Source of the DNA: JAEYZM01 sp943372195 | Lineage (GTDB): Bacteria > Bacteroidota > Bacteroidia > Sphingobacteriales > Sphingobacteriaceae | Assembly: GCA_943372195.1 (NCBI GenBank) | Contig: CALRXS010000002.1 | Coordinates: 185,385-249,384 of the forward strand | Length of the DNA stretch: 64,000 nt | Direction: 5' to 3' | Shown here: positions 18,147-26,689 of the stretch, one piece after another | Numbering within the stretch: the first letter of the stretch is position 1 | How the letters are laid out: the number at the start of each line of letters is the position of its first letter | The notes under the pieces: generated by a model | Told to the model about the DNA's origin: nothing | Databases searched by the model: none | What the model saw: the letters and a program-made list of their open reading frames with translations, nothing else | Made by a program: the position numbers and the translations under genes

Positions 18147-18851
18147 ATGGAACACTTAAAAATTGCCACTGACAATTACGTAGCATTTACGTTTTTCATC
18201 GGTACCATGGCTATGATGGCCGCATCAGTATTCTTCTTTTTTGAAGTAGGTAATACTTCTCCAAAGTGGAGAACATCAGTATTAGTTTCTGGTGTAATTA
18301 CTTTCATTGCAGCAGTACATTACTACTACATGAGAGGTTATAATTTAGAAACTGGTGATTCACCAACTTTCTTCCGTTATGTGGACTGGATTTTAACAGT
18401 GCCATTGATGTGTGTTGAGTTTTATTTAATCACTAAAAAAGCAGGTGCTAAACAAAGCTTATTATGGAAGTTAATATTCGCTTCATTAGTAATGTTAGTT
18501 ACAGGTTACTGGGGAGAAGCTGTTGTTCCTACACAAGCTGCGTTCTGGGGCTTATTATCAGGCTTAGCATACTTCTGGATTGTATGGGCAGTATGGAAAG
18601 GCGAGGTTGCTCAGTTATCTAAAGCTAGTAGTCCGGCAGTACAAAAAGCAATTGACTCATTATTAAAATTCGTAGTTATCGGATGGGGTATTTATCCATT
18701 AGGTTACTTAGTTGGTACAGCTGAAGGTCAGTGGTACTCATTCTTCGGTAACTTAAACTTAAATATGGATATTATTTACAACATCGGTGATGCAGTGAAT
18801 AAAATCGGATTCGGTTTAGTAGTTTATGCATTAAGCAGAAGCGAAGACTAA
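18147..18851 (+). CDS. proteorhodopsin-type light-driven proton pump
   Basis: The likely start is ATG at 18147 (MEHLKIATDN), giving 234 residues; an in-frame upstream start at 18066 would add 27 residues lacking any family likeness. Seven membrane helices are present. Key residues are visible: H58 (proton-acceptor partner), D80 (Schiff base counterion and acceptor), E91 (cytoplasmic proton donor), D215, and retinal lysine K219 in GDAVNKIGFG. RYVDWILTVPLMCVEFYLI has Met88 at the position of proteorhodopsin residue 105, which predicts green absorption, as in other Bacteroidota. G135 in helix E aligns by eye with the small residue that opens the carotenoid-binding fenestration of xanthorhodopsin. 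The retinal synthesis gene follows after a terminator. The D-E pair supports outward proton pumping. Confidence 0.95.
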   Translation: MEHLKIATDNYVAFTFFIGTMAMMAASVFFFFEVGNTSPKWRTSVLVSGVITFIAAVHYYYMRGYNLETGDSPTFFRYVDWILTVPLMCVEFYLITKKAGAKQSLLWKLIFASLVMLVTGYWGEAVVPTQAAFWGLLSGLAYFWIVWAVWKGEVAQLSKASSPAVQKAIDSLLKFVVIGWGIYPLGYLVGTAEGQWYSFFGNLNLNMDIIYNIGDAVNKIGFGLVVYALSRSED

Positions 18852-18870
18852 TTCTTCATATTTCAAAAAT

Positions 18871-18911
18871 AAAAGGGTTTCAAATTAATATAGAAACCCT
18901 TTTATTTTTTA
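18871..18911 (+). terminator. rho-independent terminator of the rhodopsin gene
   Basis: AAAAGGGTTTC (18871-18881) pairs exactly with GAAACCCTTTT (18893-18903) across an 11-nt loop and is followed by ATTTTTTA. It lies 20 bp after the rhodopsin stop and before crtY-blh, so the retinal synthesis gene would be made from partial read-through or its own promoter. Confidence 0.85.
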
Positions 18912-18931
18912 AGAACAATTGCTAAATATCT

Positions 18932-20926
18932 ATGTCCTCAAAATTTGATTATTTGTTTGCAGGTGCAGGTGCATCAACAACATTATTGTTGATGAGCATG
19001 GAAAAGCGCGGAATGCTAAACAATAAATCTATAGCGATAATAGACCCCGACGATAAAACTAAAAACGATAAAACCTATTGTTTTTGGGCTAAAAAAGATG
19101 ATGATATTGCTATAGCTTGTAATCATTTGATAAGTTATAGATGGGATAAAATAATTGTAAATCAAAATATAGAGGAATCTATACAACCATTAGAGTACCT
19201 ACATATAACTGGGCAAGATGTATATACTGAATTAAAAAGAATAATTCATCAATACAATATACATCGTGTTCATGATTCAGTAGATTCAATTCAAAATAAT
19301 ACTGATTGCATAAGTATTCAATCGAATAAAACGAATAATCTTTACTACTCAAACTTAGTCTTTGATAGTCGTACCCCTAAATATAAAATCAGTTCAATCA
19401 ACCAATATCAATTATATCAATCGTTCATTGGTTATGTGATTGAAACTGAAAACAAAATACCATTACAAGAGTCAGTTCGACTAATGGATTTTGAAGTTGA
19501 TCAGCAGAATTTTACTCAATTCATGTATTTGTTACCATTTAACAGCAACAAAGCATTGGTAGAATTAACACGATTCGGATCAGCAATTATTACTGAGAAA
19601 GAAGCAGAGCATATATTACACCATTACATTCAAGAAAATATTGGTAATTATAAAATTACTAACCTAGAAATAGGATGTATACCAATGAGTAATGCTGAAA
19701 TAATAAATGAAAATATTAAAGACGTCATTCCTATAGGCGCAAGAGCTGGAGCTATAAAAGCCAGCACAGGCTATGCTTTCAAGAAAATGTTTGAGCATGC
19801 TGAACAAATAGCTGAATCAATAAATAAAGAAGAAAAAAACGTTAAAATCAGATTTGAAAATAAATTTAAATTTTACGATCGATTATTACTTCAGATATTA
19901 AACAATCAACCTGAAAAAGGTAAAAAAATATTTCAAACTTTATTTCAAAAAAATAAAGCCATAGATGTTTTACATTTTATTGAAGAGAAAACAAATATTT
20001 CACAAGATTTAAAAATACTATTATCACTACCGATAAAACCATTTATTAAAGCTTTATTATTCGATACTTTTAATAAGATAAAATTATATACCTACCCCCT
20101 ATCATTATTAGCCTTCAGCATAATATTACTTTTCATAAAAACAGAATCAACTCAAGTATTTAATTCGTTTCAAATAATATTTTTTGCTGTAGGATTATTT
20201 TTAGTGGGTATACCACATGGTGCACTTGATAACATTGTACTTACAGGAAATATCAATGAAAAAATTCGAATACCATTTATCATAAAATACCTATCGATAG
20301 CATTCGTATATTTTATACTTTGGATGTTAGCGCCAAGTATTGCTTTATTATTTTTTTTAGTGTATTCTGCTTGGCATTTCGGACAATCAGATATGAAAGA
20401 ATGGTTTCCGGAAACTCAAAGTTCATTACAGAATATCTCATGGGGATTGATGTTGTTAGTGATAATACTTTCGGGACATATAGAGGAGACGAATGGAATA
20501 TTATCGAGTATGAATACATTGACTATACCGATTGAAAATTCAATAGGTATAATTATCGCAATATTCACATCAATCATTTCATTGTGCTGGGCAATTTATC
20601 GTAGAAAAGTAGCAATGATTTTAAGTGTACTTACATTATTTACAAGTATATATTTACCCTTATTAACATCCTTTGCTATATACTTTATAGGTCAACATAG
20701 TATAACAGGTTGGTCGCATTTAAAATCTGCATTAAACGCTAATAATATCTCATTATTTAAGAAAGCATTACCATATAATTTAGGAGCTTGGTTTCTATTA
20801 ATAGGCATGATACTATTCATAAATAGTTTGTGGATAAGCTCTTTCTTTATATTAATATCATGTATAAGTTTACCTCATGTATTAATAATGAATTTATTTT
20901 ATAGAAAATCTATTCCATTAAATTAA
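18932..20926 (+). CDS. crtY-blh: fused lycopene beta-cyclase and beta-carotene 15,15'-dioxygenase (CrtY-Blh)
   Basis: The 664-residue protein joins two enzymes. Residues 1-375 are a lycopene cyclase of the CrtY type, starting with a Rossmann FAD/NAD motif (YLFAGAGASTTLLLMSM) and ending with IGARAGAIKASTGYAFKKM. Residues 390-664 are a polytopic Brp/Blh dioxygenase with the family's four iron-ligand histidines: H429 in IPHGALD, H482 in SAWHFGQSD, H589 in GQHSITGW and H649 in LPHVLIM. The first half makes beta-carotene from lycopene and the second cleaves it to two retinals in the membrane. The gene follows the rhodopsin gene and plainly serves it. The two enzymes are usually separate genes. No frameshift or stop lies between the domains, so the fusion is genuine in this sequence. 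Confidence 0.93.
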   Translation: MSSKFDYLFAGAGASTTLLLMSMEKRGMLNNKSIAIIDPDDKTKNDKTYCFWAKKDDDIAIACNHLISYRWDKIIVNQNIEESIQPLEYLHITGQDVYTELKRIIHQYNIHRVHDSVDSIQNNTDCISIQSNKTNNLYYSNLVFDSRTPKYKISSINQYQLYQSFIGYVIETENKIPLQESVRLMDFEVDQQNFTQFMYLLPFNSNKALVELTRFGSAIITEKEAEHILHHYIQENIGNYKITNLEIGCIPMSNAEIINENIKDVIPIGARAGAIKASTGYAFKKMFEHAEQIAESINKEEKNVKIRFENKFKFYDRLLLQILNNQPEKGKKIFQTLFQKNKAIDVLHFIEEKTNISQDLKILLSLPIKPFIKALLFDTFNKIKLYTYPLSLLAFSIILLFIKTESTQVFNSFQIIFFAVGLFLVGIPHGALDNIVLTGNINEKIRIPFIIKYLSIAFVYFILWMLAPSIALLFFLVYSAWHFGQSDMKEWFPETQSSLQNISWGLMLLVIILSGHIEETNGILSSMNTLTIPIENSIGIIIAIFTSIISLCWAIYRRKVAMILSVLTLFTSIYLPLLTSFAIYFIGQHSITGWSHLKSALNANNISLFKKALPYNLGAWFLLIGMILFINSLWISSFFILISCISLPHVLIMNLFYRKSIPLN

Positions 20927-20968
20927 AGAAAGAGGCTCCGATGAAATTAATCACCGGAGCCTCTTTCT
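20927..20968. terminator. bidirectional terminator between crtY-blh and the giant surface protein gene
   Basis: AGAAAGAGGCTCCG (20927-20940) pairs perfectly with CGGAGCCTCTTTCT (20955-20968) across a 14-nt loop. The genes on both sides converge on it, so it probably ends transcripts from both. Confidence 0.8.
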
Positions 20969-20970
20969 AT

Positions 20971-20991
20971 TTACTAGTTACTAGTTACTAA
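20971..20991. repeat. 7-bp tandem repeat (TTACTAG), three units
   Basis: TTACTAG, TTACTAG and TTACTAA follow head to tail at 20971-20991. The last unit contains the stop codon of the minus-strand gene. One of several loci in the window with a 7-bp period. Confidence 0.8.
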
Positions 20992-23900
20992 TTCTTAACG
21001 ACTCTTATTACTTTCTTATTAGCACCTTGTGTTGTTTCTAATAAATAAACACCACTAGCTAATTCAGTAGAGATAACAATGTTTGTTAATGGTAACGCTT
21101 TATCAACTGAATAAACTAAACGACCTTGTGGATCAAATAATTTAATGTCAACTAATTCTTCGTTATGACTATCAACATAAACAGTCAACTCAGAGTTAAA
21201 TGGATTCGGGAATGATTGAACATCGAAATGCTCATCAAATGCTGAACCTTCATCACCAGACTTAGCAATTCTATTTGATGTGTTACAAGAAATACCACAA
21301 GCACCTAATTTATCACCATGTGCTAAGTGAGCTGCAACAGCATTAACTGAAATGCTTAAGATATGTGAATTACCTGGGTTACCTGGTGGAATGTGGCAAA
21401 TATTAACCTTACCATCAAATGCACCTTTTTTGTTAACACTTCTAATATCTAATACACAAATTGAGATAGACTCAGATGTAGAACAACCACCTGCGTTAGT
21501 TACAGTAAGTGTGTAAGTTGTAGATACAGTCGGACTAGCAACTGGGTTAGCGATATTAGGGTTGCTTAATCCAGTCGACGGACTCCATGAGTAAGTAAAT
21601 CCTGAACCACCGTTAGCAACAGAATTCAATTGAATACCTTGAGGACCGTAACCTAAGAAAATAGTATTAGATAATTGTCCGCTTACTGTAGTACCACCAC
21701 TTACTGATAAAGTTGGAGTACTTTCTAAAACAGTAACTGTAGCAGTAGTACTATTAGAGTTTCCTGAAGCATCAGTAACTGTTAAAGTAACTACATGATC
21801 GCCACCATCGTTACAACCGAATGAATTCGGACTTACAGACATAGAAACGATACCACAATTATCGTAAGAACCATTGTTTACGTCAGCACCAGAGATACTT
21901 GCAGTACCATTGCTTAAGCTGATAGTAATGTTTTGTGCGATTGCAGTTGGAGCAATTGCATCAATAACAGTAACAGTTGCATTAGCACTTGCTGAATTAC
22001 CAGCAGCATCAACAGCAGTTAAAGTAACTGAGTTAGTACCTAAGTTAGCACAAGTGTAAGCTGTTTGGCTTAATGATAAAGAAGTAATACCTACGTTATC
22101 AGTTGAACCATTGTCGATATCTGAAGTAGTGATACTTGCAGAACCATTATTATCTAAATAGATAGTTGCATTTTGTGTATTTACTGTTGGAGCTGTATTA
22201 TCAACAACAGTTATCGTTGCATTACATGAACTAGTTAATCCCGCAGGATCGCTAACTGTCAATACTACGCTAGTAGTACCTAAAGCATACGGGCCAGCTG
22301 GAGAAACTGTATAAGAAATTACATCACCATCAGGATCAGAAGAACCATTATCAAATGCAGTTGCGCTAACATTTGCAGTAACACCTACTGCACCTACAGT
22401 AATGTCTTGACATACTGCAACTGGAGGATTGTTACACTCATTGATAATAGTAATAGAACTTGTGTTAGTTGAAGTATTTCCACTTCCATCTGTTACTAAT
22501 AAAGTTACTGGGTAAGTACCAGAAACAGTACTGCAATCAAATGTAGAATTACCTACAATAGTTAATGAAGCAATTGAACAATTATCAGTACTTCCATCAT
22601 TAATGTCAGAAGCTGTAATTGTAACTGGGCCACCTGCAGTTGTAAGAGTTCTAGTTAAGTTTTTAACTAAAGCTACTGGGTTTTGAGTATCAGAAACTAC
22701 AACAGTTTGACTTGCTGTACCTACTGAACCATTAGAACCTGTAACAGTTAAATTATAAGTAGTTGTTGCACTAGGATTAACATTTAATACTGCTCCTGTT
22801 GCACTGAAACCAGATGAATTTGACCAGTTATAAGTATAAGTTACCTGTGGAGGTAATGCACCTATATTAGACTGAATTTGTGATTGAGAACGAGTTGTAT
22901 TCCATAATCTTAAATCTTCAATCTGACCATTCATTGTATTACACTGACAACCATTCGGTTCTTGACGTCCTATATTAAGAAAACCTGAATTAAAGTATAA
23001 TGAACTTGGTCTAGTGAAATTATCTGTTAAAACTCCATTTCTGTAGAATTTCAATGAACGTGTTGCATTATCCCATGTTGCAGCAACATGCACCCATTGA
23101 TTAACAGGAATTGAAGTAGTACTATACGACCATCCACCCCATGGATTGTAGAAACCTAATCCTGGTTGACCATTCGGATTAGTTTGGAATAAGAAATTAT
23201 AATTTGCTCTATCTACAATTGTGTTGTTAGCATTATCTGTTTGATATACCCAAGCTTCAATTGTAAAATTATTTTGCATAGTATTGAAAGCAGCATTGTC
23301 ATTTACTTGAACGTACTGACCACCTGTAAAATTCAATGAATTTCCTGCACCTGCATAAGCTGATGATGCAACTCTACCAATATTACCTACAAATGTTCCA
23401 CCTAAATTATTAGCTGAATTATCGATGATTGTATTACCAGAAGTTTCATTAAATTTCCAATTTGCTACTAATCCAGCTGTATTTAATGTACCAGCTGAAG
23501 AACTTACATTAGAATTAGAAGTTGCGTTAGCTGTGATAGTCACTGGTGTACTAGGACATACATTATTAGCGCTAGCTGAAATTGTAATGTTTGGAACGCA
23601 ATATGAATTTGGGTCAGTAACTGTTACGTTTGCAACACTAGAAGTAGTATTACCTGAACCATCAGTTGCTGTTACTGTAACTGCTATTGTTTGTCCGACG
23701 TCAGCACATGAGTAACTAGTTTTACCTGATAAACTCAATGTAACATTTGAACAATTATCGCTATATGCACTAACTAATGCAGTTACATTTGCAGTAGCTG
23801 ATTCGTTAGCATTTAAAGCAACAGTAATATTATTAGTAACTAAAGTTGGAGCAACATTATCAACATTACCTACAACGATAGGTGCTGATGTTGCTGAACA

Positions 23901-25997
23901 TCCGAATAAGTCAATTACACTTACAGTATAAGTACCTACTTGAGTTACAGTTAAAGTTTGTTGTGTAGCATTAGGGATGTTAACACCGTTTAACTTCCAT
24001 TGGTAAATACTTGAAGTACTAGCCGAGATGGTTAATGAACCACTTGGCGGACATAAAGAAGCGCTACCAGTAGGTAAAGTTGAAACAGTTGGATTATTAT
24101 TAACTATTACGTTAGTAGCAGCTGAAATACCTGAACATCCACCTGCATTTGTAACTTCAACAGTATAAGCACCTGTAACAGTTGCTGTATAAGTTTGATT
24201 AGTTTGACCTTGTAATAAAACTCCGTCTTTGTACCACTGGTAAGAATCACCTAAATTAGCAGTCATCGGAATTGTTTGACCTTGACAAACTGTAGTTTGT
24301 CCGGCAACGATAATAGCCGCTGGAGCTACTGTAACTACTGCAGTACAAGTAGAAATGTTACCAGCAACGTCAGTAACAGTTAAAGTAACTGTATTAGCAC
24401 CAATGTTATTACATGTAAAAGTTTTGCTTGCTGCACCATCGATTTTAATAGAACCAATACCACAAGCATCACCACTACCATTGTCAATCATAGCAGCTGT
24501 AACATTAACAGTACCAGTCGGACTTAATGCCACTGTGATGTTTTTACAGATTGCATTTGGAGCAATGTTATCTACTTGAGATGAAGTATTTCTGTGGAAA
24601 CGGATGTTATTACTTGAGATACCACTAGTTGCGATATCTGGTACAAAGTCACCATCTAAGTCACCAATTACAATACCACTCACTTCAGCTTGTGTAGATG
24701 ATGAATAATCATATCTAGCACCGAATGAAGTAGTACCTGTTGATGCAGTAGTATTAGGATATACTGAGAATACGTTTATACCTAAAGATTTAGTAACGAT
24801 ATCAGGGTAACCATCACCATTCACGTCACCTACACCAATACGATAATTATTTTGTGGTGCTGGTAAATTAATAGAAGTCATGAATGAAATATTACCAACT
24901 GTAGAGTTATTAATGAATACAGCTGTATTAGTAGCTCCATTGTAATTACATGTTGTTAAGTCGATTTTACCATCTTTGTTAAAATCGGCAATCATACAAC
25001 GGTATGGATACTCACCATTAGTACTCCAATATTCTGGAGATTCAAATGTAAATGTATTAGAACCTGTAGTAGTAGTATTTCTTAAAGTTACTGCTCTGTT
25101 TCCATTACCTTGTGAACCTAAGATATCTGTTTTACCATCGCCATCAACGTCAGAAGCTTGTAAACCTGTACAAGTTACACCAACATATCCGACATGATTA
25201 TAACCACCAAATGAGATAGAACCAGGACCACTAGATGTATTATAAGTTACATAAATATAGCCACCAGTTTCAACGCAAAGGTCAACCTTACCATCTTGAT
25301 TGAAATCACCAACAGCACACTGATATCCACCTGGACCAGCCCAATAACCACCTGAGAAGTTAATATTTCCTACGCCTGTAGATAAGTTTCTTGCAACTCC
25401 ACCTGGCCAAGCTACGTCACGCAAACCATCACCATCGAAATCGGCAACAGCAATACTGTTACCACCAATACCAAAATTGTTTGCTGTAAAGTTTAAAACA
25501 CCAGGAGTACTGATATTTCTAGCTACAGTTAAGCCACCACCATTACGCATCGATAATACTTCTGGCTTACCATCTAAGTCCATGTCTTGAGCCAACATAT
25601 TATACGCACCATAAACGCCATTTAACTGAAATGCTACGTTTTGGTAAGTTGATGTTGTAATTGGTGTAGGACAAAAAATACCATTGAATGCAACTGATGA
25701 ATAACCAATTTTATTGCAAGAATTTTTTACAGCAATTGGAGCAACGTTTGCGCCAACAGGTACAATCGCTACTATAGTTCCAAAACTAGATGATACAATT
25801 GTTGCTTTTGTAGCACCAAAATATACCTGGTTGTTTGCTGGAATAGGATCAAAATTTGCACCTGTAATTGTTACAGTGCTACCAATGAAACCAGTATTCG
25901 GTGTAAATGTGTTGATTACTGGTGCATTGCATGTCTGAGCTTGTATTTCATTGAATACAAAAATCGACATGATTAACAATAAGAATATCTTTTTCAT
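20988..25997 (-). CDS. giant secreted surface protein: IPT/TIG, FG-GAP repeats, Ig-like repeats, LamG domain, type IX sorting signal
   Basis: The 1669-residue protein begins with a signal peptide (MKKIFLLLIMSIFVF..., cleavage near residue 20). An IPT/TIG-like domain occupies about 25-110. About 130-470 holds seven FG-GAP/VCBS-type repeats with Ca-binding loops such as DFDGDGLRD, DVDGDGKTD and DVNGDGYPD. A string of HYR/Ig-like repeats follows (about 480-830 and 1050-1510; recurring ...VTLTVTDxxGN). A LamG/concanavalin domain lies near 835-1045. A NICHIPPGNPGNSHILSISV motif lies near 1525. The last 75 residues (from FPNPFNSELTVYV) form a type IX secretion sorting domain ending KKVIRVVKN. The protein is expected on the cell surface and may bind glycans or other cells. 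It lies 5 nt downstream of a small secreted protein gene, probably in one operon. Confidence 0.9.
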   Translation of the reverse strand: MKKIFLLLIMSIFVFNEIQAQTCNAPVINTFTPNTGFIGSTVTITGANFDPIPANNQVYFGATKATIVSSSFGTIVAIVPVGANVAPIAVKNSCNKIGYSSVAFNGIFCPTPITTSTYQNVAFQLNGVYGAYNMLAQDMDLDGKPEVLSMRNGGGLTVARNISTPGVLNFTANNFGIGGNSIAVADFDGDGLRDVAWPGGVARNLSTGVGNINFSGGYWAGPGGYQCAVGDFNQDGKVDLCVETGGYIYVTYNTSSGPGSISFGGYNHVGYVGVTCTGLQASDVDGDGKTDILGSQGNGNRAVTLRNTTTTGSNTFTFESPEYWSTNGEYPYRCMIADFNKDGKIDLTTCNYNGATNTAVFINNSTVGNISFMTSINLPAPQNNYRIGVGDVNGDGYPDIVTKSLGINVFSVYPNTTASTGTTSFGARYDYSSSTQAEVSGIVIGDLDGDFVPDIATSGISSNNIRFHRNTSSQVDNIAPNAICKNITVALSPTGTVNVTAAMIDNGSGDACGIGSIKIDGAASKTFTCNNIGANTVTLTVTDVAGNISTCTAVVTVAPAAIIVAGQTTVCQGQTIPMTANLGDSYQWYKDGVLLQGQTNQTYTATVTGAYTVEVTNAGGCSGISAATNVIVNNNPTVSTLPTGSASLCPPSGSLTISASTSSIYQWKLNGVNIPNATQQTLTVTQVGTYTVSVIDLFGCSATSAPIVVGNVDNVAPTLVTNNITVALNANESATANVTALVSAYSDNCSNVTLSLSGKTSYSCADVGQTIAVTVTATDGSGNTTSSVANVTVTDPNSYCVPNITISASANNVCPSTPVTITANATSNSNVSSSAGTLNTAGLVANWKFNETSGNTIIDNSANNLGGTFVGNIGRVASSAYAGAGNSLNFTGGQYVQVNDNAAFNTMQNNFTIEAWVYQTDNANNTIVDRANYNFLFQTNPNGQPGLGFYNPWGGWSYSTTSIPVNQWVHVAATWDNATRSLKFYRNGVLTDNFTRPSSLYFNSGFLNIGRQEPNGCQCNTMNGQIEDLRLWNTTRSQSQIQSNIGALPPQVTYTYNWSNSSGFSATGAVLNVNPSATTTYNLTVTGSNGSVGTASQTVVVSDTQNPVALVKNLTRTLTTAGGPVTITASDINDGSTDNCSIASLTIVGNSTFDCSTVSGTYPVTLLVTDGSGNTSTNTSSITIINECNNPPVAVCQDITVGAVGVTANVSATAFDNGSSDPDGDVISYTVSPAGPYALGTTSVVLTVSDPAGLTSSCNATITVVDNTAPTVNTQNATIYLDNNGSASITTSDIDNGSTDNVGITSLSLSQTAYTCANLGTNSVTLTAVDAAGNSASANATVTVIDAIAPTAIAQNITISLSNGTASISGADVNNGSYDNCGIVSMSVSPNSFGCNDGGDHVVTLTVTDASGNSNSTTATVTVLESTPTLSVSGGTTVSGQLSNTIFLGYGPQGIQLNSVANGGSGFTYSWSPSTGLSNPNIANPVASPTVSTTYTLTVTNAGGCSTSESISICVLDIRSVNKKGAFDGKVNICHIPPGNPGNSHILSISVNAVAAHLAHGDKLGACGISCNTSNRIAKSGDEGSAFDEHFDVQSFPNPFNSELTVYVDSHNEELVDIKLFDPQGRLVYSVDKALPLTNIVISTELASGVYLLETTQGANKKVIRVVKN

Positions 25998-26002
25998 GTA
26001 GA

Positions 26003-26479
26003 TTAATTAAAGTTAACTGTGATTGTTAAATTATTAGGATCATACTCCTTTGGAAGTGTAATCTTCAGTCCATTCATTCTCTCGTTTTTATCACATAAAG
26101 CTTTTACCATTTGAGCGGTAGTAACTGTATGCTTTATTTCCGTGTTAAATGAAAGTCCAGATTCAACATCTAATACATTAATTGTAAACTTAATGTCGCT
26201 TTTTTCAGAGCCTTCATTGAAAATAAATAAATGTACTTGATTTGCAGATGCCTCAGAGCATTTTACAATTCTAGCTGATACATCTACATGGTTAGCACTT
26301 TCGCCTACGAATAACCAATCTTTGTAAACTGTTTCAGAATTTTCTTGTGCAAATGCACTGTTTCCGAAAAACAATAAGCTTACAAAAATTGATAAAGCTA
26401 ACTTTCTAAGGTCAAAACCTCGAATTTTAAATCGAGCATGACCCTGAACAAGACTAGTGTTTAGTTTGTTAGTTTTCAT
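26003..26479 (-). CDS. small exported protein upstream of the giant surface protein
   Basis: The 158-residue protein has a long, basic N-terminal region and then a hydrophobic export signal (ALSIFVSLLFFGNSAFAQ, cleavage near residue 45). The actual start could therefore be downstream of M1, but no other Met lies before the hydrophobic stretch. The mature part is about 113 residues, beta-rich and with two cysteines (IVKCSEA and KALCDKN). I know no family for it. Its stop is 5 nt upstream of the giant surface protein start, so the two are almost certainly co-transcribed, and it could be a partner or chaperone of that protein. A 12-bp stem inverted repeat lies about 57 bp upstream. Confidence 0.7.
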   Translation of the reverse strand: MKTNKLNTSLVQGHARFKIRGFDLRKLALSIFVSLLFFGNSAFAQENSETVYKDWLFVGESANHVDVSARIVKCSEASANQVHLFIFNEGSEKSDIKFTINVLDVESGLSFNTEIKHTVTTAQMVKALCDKNERMNGLKITLPKEYDPNNLTITVNFN

Positions 26480-26535
26480 TTTTGTTTAGTTTGGTTGTTT
26501 AATTTATTTTAAAGTTTATTTTACTGCACGCAATA

Positions 26536-26563
26536 TGTTAATTACTAAAACTAGTAATTAACA
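26536..26563. repeat. 12-bp inverted repeat with 4-nt loop upstream of the small exported protein gene
   Basis: TGTTAATTACTA (26536-26547) is followed after AAAC by its exact reverse complement (26552-26563). It lies in the gap between two divergent genes, where it could be an operator site or a transcript leader hairpin; sequence alone does not tell which. Confidence 0.5.
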
Positions 26564-26689
26564 CATTTAAATTCAATAAGTAAGCAACAATTTTGGGTAA
26601 TTCAGGGGTAGATTAAACAATGCATGTTACTATTATTAGTAAATTTCAATATAATATTTAAGAATTGCTAATTATTTTTTCATTAAAAA

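Noticed and set aside
20988..25997. Several plus-strand frames of 60-96 codons inside the giant surface protein gene
   Set aside because: They are rich in Val, Ala, Leu and Thr simply because they mirror the repeated T/V/S-rich coding strand.
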